From JBEISR01 sp044337705 (GTDB lineage Bacteria; Planctomycetota; Planctomycetia; Pirellulales; Pirellulaceae), in the NCBI GenBank assembly GCA_044337705.1, contig JBIINB010000009.1:3971-67970 (forward strand): a DNA stretch of 64,000 bases. Reading direction: 5' to 3'. The position numbers and the translations under genes were made by a program. Shown piece after piece: positions 60,619 to 64,000 of this stretch; position 1 is the stretch's first letter, and the number at the start of each line of letters is the position of its first letter. Under the pieces are notes generated by a model. That model had not been told where the DNA came from. It made no database searches and saw only the letters and a list, made by a program, of their open reading frames with translations.

Positions 60619-61731
60619 TCATCGTATACGAAATGGACTTAGATCGATTTCTAATCTTTCCCCGCAAATCAGCTGCACCATCAACTCCGCCGTCCCGGTA
60701 GACAGGTGTAGCCCATGCCGAAAATGCCCGGTGGCGACATAAAGATTCGGGATCAGCGGGTGTTGGCCCAGGTAGGGGAATCCGTCGAGCGTACCTGGGC
60801 GAAGCCCCGCCCAGCACTTTTCTATCGTATGCTCCGGCAGGGGACCAAGCAGCGACTGGGCCCAGCGGTGCAATTGATCGATCCGTTCGGGCGTCGTGCT
60901 CGCATCGAACCCTGCCTCTTCCTCACACGAACCTGCTAGCAGGCGGCCATCGGCCCTGGGGACTAGGTACAGATGGCCTTCATGGACGATCGGGTTGAAG
61001 GGAGGCGTCGGAAACCGGTAGAGAATCATCTGGCCGCGAATCGGCAGAACCCCAAGGGTCCTGGTTTCCGGGAGCCCCACATCGCGCGACCAAGCCCCAG
61101 CAGCGACGCAGAAAGCGGCGGCTGCAAAAATATCCCTGGAAGTCTGAACGGAGATCAGACGGTCCTGCTGGCGCGTCCAAGAAAGGACCGGTGAATCCTC
61201 TTCGATCACCACACCGCTTCGAATGCACGCCTCCCGAAGCGCATTGAGATGACAAGGATTGCGAAGCTGGCAGTCATCCGGAAAAAACCAGCCACCACGG
61301 ATTGCCGGTTCCGGCCGCAGCCCCGGCAATCTGCCTTGCAGCTCCTCAGGTCCCAGACGCTGGAACGCCATTCCATGCCGATTCCACCAAGCCTCATTAG
61401 CCGCCAGAGTGGCAAACTCCCCTACAGTCCTCCCAATCGCTAACGCCCCGCATCGTCGGTACTGGGTGTCGATGCCAGTCACTTCCCGAAGCCTTTCGGC
61501 CCAGGAAGCATGCAGCTGATGGGACCGAAGACGCAAAAGCTCCAGCGGTTCCACAACGCCGATTCTCTGCGGACTGGGCAGCATACCAGCACCAGCCCAC
61601 GACGAGGCTCGGCCCGTCTTACCTGACTCCAGAACCAGGACGCTCAGTCCCCGCCCTGCAGCTTCCCAAGCAATCGACAGGCCGATCACCCCCCCTCCGA
61701 CGACGATCAGATCATGCATCGGTCGATCCAT
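60619..61731 (-). CDS. thiO: Glycine oxidase ThiO (FAD-dependent amine oxidoreductase)
   Basis: ThiO oxidises glycine to the imine used in thiazole synthesis for thiamine. The 370-residue DAO-family protein has the FAD motif DLIVVGGGVIGLSIAWEAAG, the ThiO-type GRASSWAGAGMLPS segment, GVLPIRGQMILYRF and the C-terminal YVATGHFRHGLHLSTGTAE typical of this family. No thiamine genes (thiS, thiG, thiE) or TPP riboswitch are visible nearby, so a broader glycine or sarcosine oxidase role is possible. The frame starts at ATG 61731 and a second ATG lies four codons in. Neither has a strong ribosome site. It is divergent from the kinase gene. Confidence 0.88.
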   Translation of the reverse strand: MDRPMHDLIVVGGGVIGLSIAWEAAGRGLSVLVLESGKTGRASSWAGAGMLPSPQRIGVVEPLELLRLRSHQLHASWAERLREVTGIDTQYRRCGALAIGRTVGEFATLAANEAWWNRHGMAFQRLGPEELQGRLPGLRPEPAIRGGWFFPDDCQLRNPCHLNALREACIRSGVVIEEDSPVLSWTRQQDRLISVQTSRDIFAAAAFCVAAGAWSRDVGLPETRTLGVLPIRGQMILYRFPTPPFNPIVHEGHLYLVPRADGRLLAGSCEEEAGFDASTTPERIDQLHRWAQSLLGPLPEHTIEKCWAGLRPGTLDGFPYLGQHPLIPNLYVATGHFRHGLHLSTGTAELMVQLICGERLEIDLSPFRIR

Positions 61732-61773
61732 GGGGCGCCAGGAAACACAAACAGGGGTAAAAGGGGGTTCTTT

Positions 61774-61801
61774 TTGACATCCGACTCGGTTTTCGTACTA
61801 T
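61774..61801 (+). promoter_or_regulatory. Strong sigma70-type promoter of the Ser/Thr kinase gene
   Basis: TTGACA (61774-61779) is a perfect -35 box, followed by a 16-base spacer and TACTAT (61796-61801, 4/6). Transcription would begin near 61808, leaving a leader of about 140 bases before ATG 61949. Confidence 0.6.
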
Positions 61802-61948
61802 CATAGGTGGTCGGTGAAATCCATTGGAGGGTGGAGCTTGATCCAGGACCGAATCCTACGATTCTCGCTCCACGGCGCCGTGTCCTGAAATCGATCTTTT
61901 CTCGCGATTCCTGCAAGGCAACGATGCGCCTTGGAAGCTTCGAAGGCA

Positions 61949-63607
61949 ATGTCGAAAATCACATCCGACCAGCTCCTTGAGAATATCCGCAAAAGCCAAT
62001 TGGTGGAGGCGGAACAAATTGGTGCGCTGGAGGTGCGGCTTCGCGAGACGCATTCGGGAGGCCTTCCCGAGGACCCGGTGGAACTGGCGCTGGCGTTCCA
62101 GAAGTCGGAACTGCTGACGCGGTGGCAGTGCGAGAAACTTCTCTCGGGCAAGTACAAGGGGTTTTTCCTCGGCAACCACAAACTGCTGGGGCACATCGGG
62201 ACGGGCGGGATGAGCACCGTCTATCTGGCCGAGCACCAGGTGCTCAAGCACAAGCGAGCCATCAAGGTGCTCCCCAAAGCCAAGCTCGGGAATTCCTCCC
62301 ACTTGGCGAGGTTTCAGCGCGAAGCCAAGGCGATTGCCTCACTCTCCCACCCCAATGTCGTCAAGGCCTACGACATCAGCAATGAAGGCAACACCCACTA
62401 CATCGTGCTCGAGTATGTCGAGGGGTCCGATCTTCAGGTGCTGGTCAAAAAGCAGGGCCCACTTCCTTTTGACCAAGCGGCCGACTACATCGCTCAGGCA
62501 GCGCGCGGACTGCAGCATGCCCATGATCTTGGGTTGATCCATCGCGACGTCAAACCGGCCAACCTGCTGGTCAATCCGCAAGGTGTCGTGAAGGTGCTCG
62601 ACCTCGGCTTGGCGCTCTTCACCGAGGAACTCGATGCGGGACTGACTGCGGAGTTCAACGACAAGGTGCTGGGCACTGCTGATTACCTGGCGCCCGAACA
62701 GGCGCTCAACAGCCACTTAGTCGATGTCCGCGCCGATATCTACGGACTTGGCGGCAGCCTGTACTTTCTCCTGACCGGCCACCCTCCATTCCCAGATGGC
62801 ACCATCGCCCAGCGAATTGCCAAACATCAGAAAGTGATGCCAGAGGACATTCGCAAGTCCCGCCCCGATTGCCCTGGTGAACTGGACGGGATCTGCGTGA
62901 AGATGCTGCAAAAGGATCCGAAATACCGGTACCCCGATTGCAAGACCGTCGCCGAAGTGCTGGAGGCTTGGCGAGTCAAGTATCGAGAGAGCCTCAAGGT
63001 AAAAGTCGGGGTAGGGGGAGCCGGTGGATCGAGCTCCTCCCTGCAGCTCCACCAGGAGTTGTCCAAGCCAGGAGATGCAAGCGAGACTGTCAGCGCCAAA
63101 TCGCAGGACACCGCCAGCGGAAAATCGTCCACCAGCGATGACCCTTACCATCTGGCGCGATCGGACAGCGCCATCCTGAGATCGGTCGCGCAGCGAGAAG
63201 CCAGCGCTTCGCTCAGCAGCGCTCTGGATCTTGAGAACGATCTGGTCCGCCGTTCCCTCTCAGGTTCCAACTCCGTCGGCAAAGGATCTACTGCATCCTC
63301 TGGTTCTCCCAAACCAACAAACGGCTCCAGCGCCGCCAAAGGGCCGGCCACCGCCAAATCACCCACCGCACCGAAACCACAGCCGCCCACTCCTGCCGCC
63401 CAGGAAGCAACTCCCGCCAAGACGACTCCCCTGTGGTTGATCCTATTGCTTGTTTTTCTTTTTGTTCTCGCAGTTGCCCTCGGGATTGTCATCGGCCGCT
63501 ACTCCGCCGTTTCGCAATCGCCTACCTCGCCACAGACCATCGGTGCCCCGGCTTTTTGCCTCGATAGCCTGGAAGCTCCGGACGATCGCCTGCCTCCGTG
63601 GTGTTGA
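61949..63607 (+). CDS. Membrane-anchored Ser/Thr protein kinase (PknB-like)
   Basis: The 552-residue kinase has an N-terminal helical part (1-75), then the kinase domain with glycine loop GHIGTGGMSTVYLAEH, ATP lysine K106 in RAIKVL, catalytic loop HRDVKPANLLV (H198, D200, K202), metal motif DLG (218-220, where most kinases have DFG) and activation/APE segment LGTADYLAPEQAL. A Ser/Pro/Ala-rich linker leads to one membrane helix at about 494-518 (LWLILLLVFLFVLAVALGIV), with a short external tail. No PASTA or NHL sensor domain is seen. ATG 61949 is preferred over an upstream TTG. A strong promoter precedes it. Targets are unknown, and planctomycetes have many such kinases. Confidence 0.93.
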   Translation: MSKITSDQLLENIRKSQLVEAEQIGALEVRLRETHSGGLPEDPVELALAFQKSELLTRWQCEKLLSGKYKGFFLGNHKLLGHIGTGGMSTVYLAEHQVLKHKRAIKVLPKAKLGNSSHLARFQREAKAIASLSHPNVVKAYDISNEGNTHYIVLEYVEGSDLQVLVKKQGPLPFDQAADYIAQAARGLQHAHDLGLIHRDVKPANLLVNPQGVVKVLDLGLALFTEELDAGLTAEFNDKVLGTADYLAPEQALNSHLVDVRADIYGLGGSLYFLLTGHPPFPDGTIAQRIAKHQKVMPEDIRKSRPDCPGELDGICVKMLQKDPKYRYPDCKTVAEVLEAWRVKYRESLKVKVGVGGAGGSSSSLQLHQELSKPGDASETVSAKSQDTASGKSSTSDDPYHLARSDSAILRSVAQREASASLSSALDLENDLVRRSLSGSNSVGKGSTASSGSPKPTNGSSAAKGPATAKSPTAPKPQPPTPAAQEATPAKTTPLWLILLLVFLFVLAVALGIVIGRYSAVSQSPTSPQTIGAPAFCLDSLEAPDDRLPPWC

Positions 63608-63771
63608 CTGCCGGTCCGCGATCCGATCGGCTGCCCCCAGCTTTCTACCTGCCAACTGACAGCTTACCGCCGCGCCGATCTCGCCCCTTGCGTCAGCTTG
63701 GCCTATCATGGGTTGGTCGAGATCGACGATCACCTGGATAGCTGTGGTTCTACCCCCGGGAAACCGTTCTG

Positions 63772-64000
63772 ATGATTCGCTGCACCCCGCGATGGATCGC
63801 CCTGACCGTCGGATTCCTGATCTCTTTAGGGAACGCCCAAAGACTGATGGCCCAGACGCAGTCCCTTGCAGAACAGCGTCAGCAGGCAGACGCCATCGGC
63901 TCGCTGGTCGACCAGGCAGCGGACGCATACAAGAAAAAAGACTACGAAACGGCGATGGGGAAGGTCGAGGAGGCGTCCCAGGCGATCCAGCAGCTGGCTC
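63772..64000 (+). CDS. Secreted protein, N-terminal part only
   Basis: The frame starts at ATG 63772 and is open to the window end (76 codons). A signal peptide reads PRWIALTVGFLISLGNAQRL, with a likely cleavage after AQRLMAQ. It is followed by a coiled-coil-like, Gln/Lys-rich stretch (EQRQQADAIGSLVDQAAD, YKKKDYETAMGKVEEA) that may begin TPR-like helices. Only the exported N-terminus can be supported. It lies 164 bases after the kinase on the same strand. Confidence 0.65.
   Translation, partial: MIRCTPRWIALTVGFLISLGNAQRLMAQTQSLAEQRQQADAIGSLVDQAADAYKKKDYETAMGKVEEASQAIQQLA

Overview
The window looks like chromosomal DNA of a planctomycete, most likely a member of the Pirellulaceae. This is inferred from gene content and I could not confirm it by a search. 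The supporting signs are three very large exported proteins that start with a planctomycete LEPR-XLL-like motif and carry dockerin repeats, a ceramidase-like protein fused to a Pirellula/Verrucomicrobium-type dehydrogenase and CxxCH haem domain, a BlaI/M56 peptidase pair, a DLG-type Ser/Thr kinase with a single membrane anchor, and a leucine-rich-repeat lipoprotein.

Left part (1-16 kb). A minus-strand glycine cleavage operon reads gcvT-gcvH-gcvPA-gcvPB, with the P-protein split in two and gcvPB cut by the window edge. RNase R lies upstream on the same strand. Divergent from it, a plus-strand set encodes a receiver-only response regulator, a DUF423 membrane protein and an acyl-CoA dehydrogenase-like protein. 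Next come a BlaI repressor and an M56 (BlaR1-like) peptidase behind two near-identical palindromic operators, one of them over the predicted -10 box. A flavin monooxygenase-like gene and a small minus-strand cluster of unknown proteins follow. That cluster contains a 32-base duplication with a period that is not a multiple of three.

Middle part (16-30 kb). This is mostly housekeeping. trpB, trpA, an LRR lipoprotein and recQ run together on the minus strand. queC and a HugZ-like flavin/haem protein are on the plus strand. The ribosome/secretion cluster ffh-rpsP-trmD-rplS-yraN is on the minus strand. There, trmD and rplS are separated by about 1.4 kb that holds a four-helix-bundle (23S rRNA IVS-type) gene broken by an in-frame TGA, together with several inverted repeats.

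Right part (30-64 kb). Three consecutive plus-strand genes encode exported, probably surface proteins of about 5071, 843 and 1573 residues. All three have the N-terminal LExRxLxA motif and paired dockerin-type calcium loops. The first combines parallel beta-helix stretches, PPC domains, a von Willebrand A domain, a GEVED domain and a metalloprotease-like site that has lost its metal ligands. The second has an intact metzincin-like site. The third carries its dockerin at the N-terminus, followed by what looks like a cohesin-like domain split by an insertion, then about eight cadherin/tandem-95-type repeats. Together they suggest a self-assembling surface or adhesion system, which is the most interesting candidate here. 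An acyltransferase, a FAD oxidoreductase, the ceramidase-dehydrogenase-cytochrome fusion, thiO, a membrane-anchored Ser/Thr kinase and the start of a secreted protein complete the window.

Limits: all assignments come from reading translated sequence by eye. No database search, structure prediction or alignment was run.
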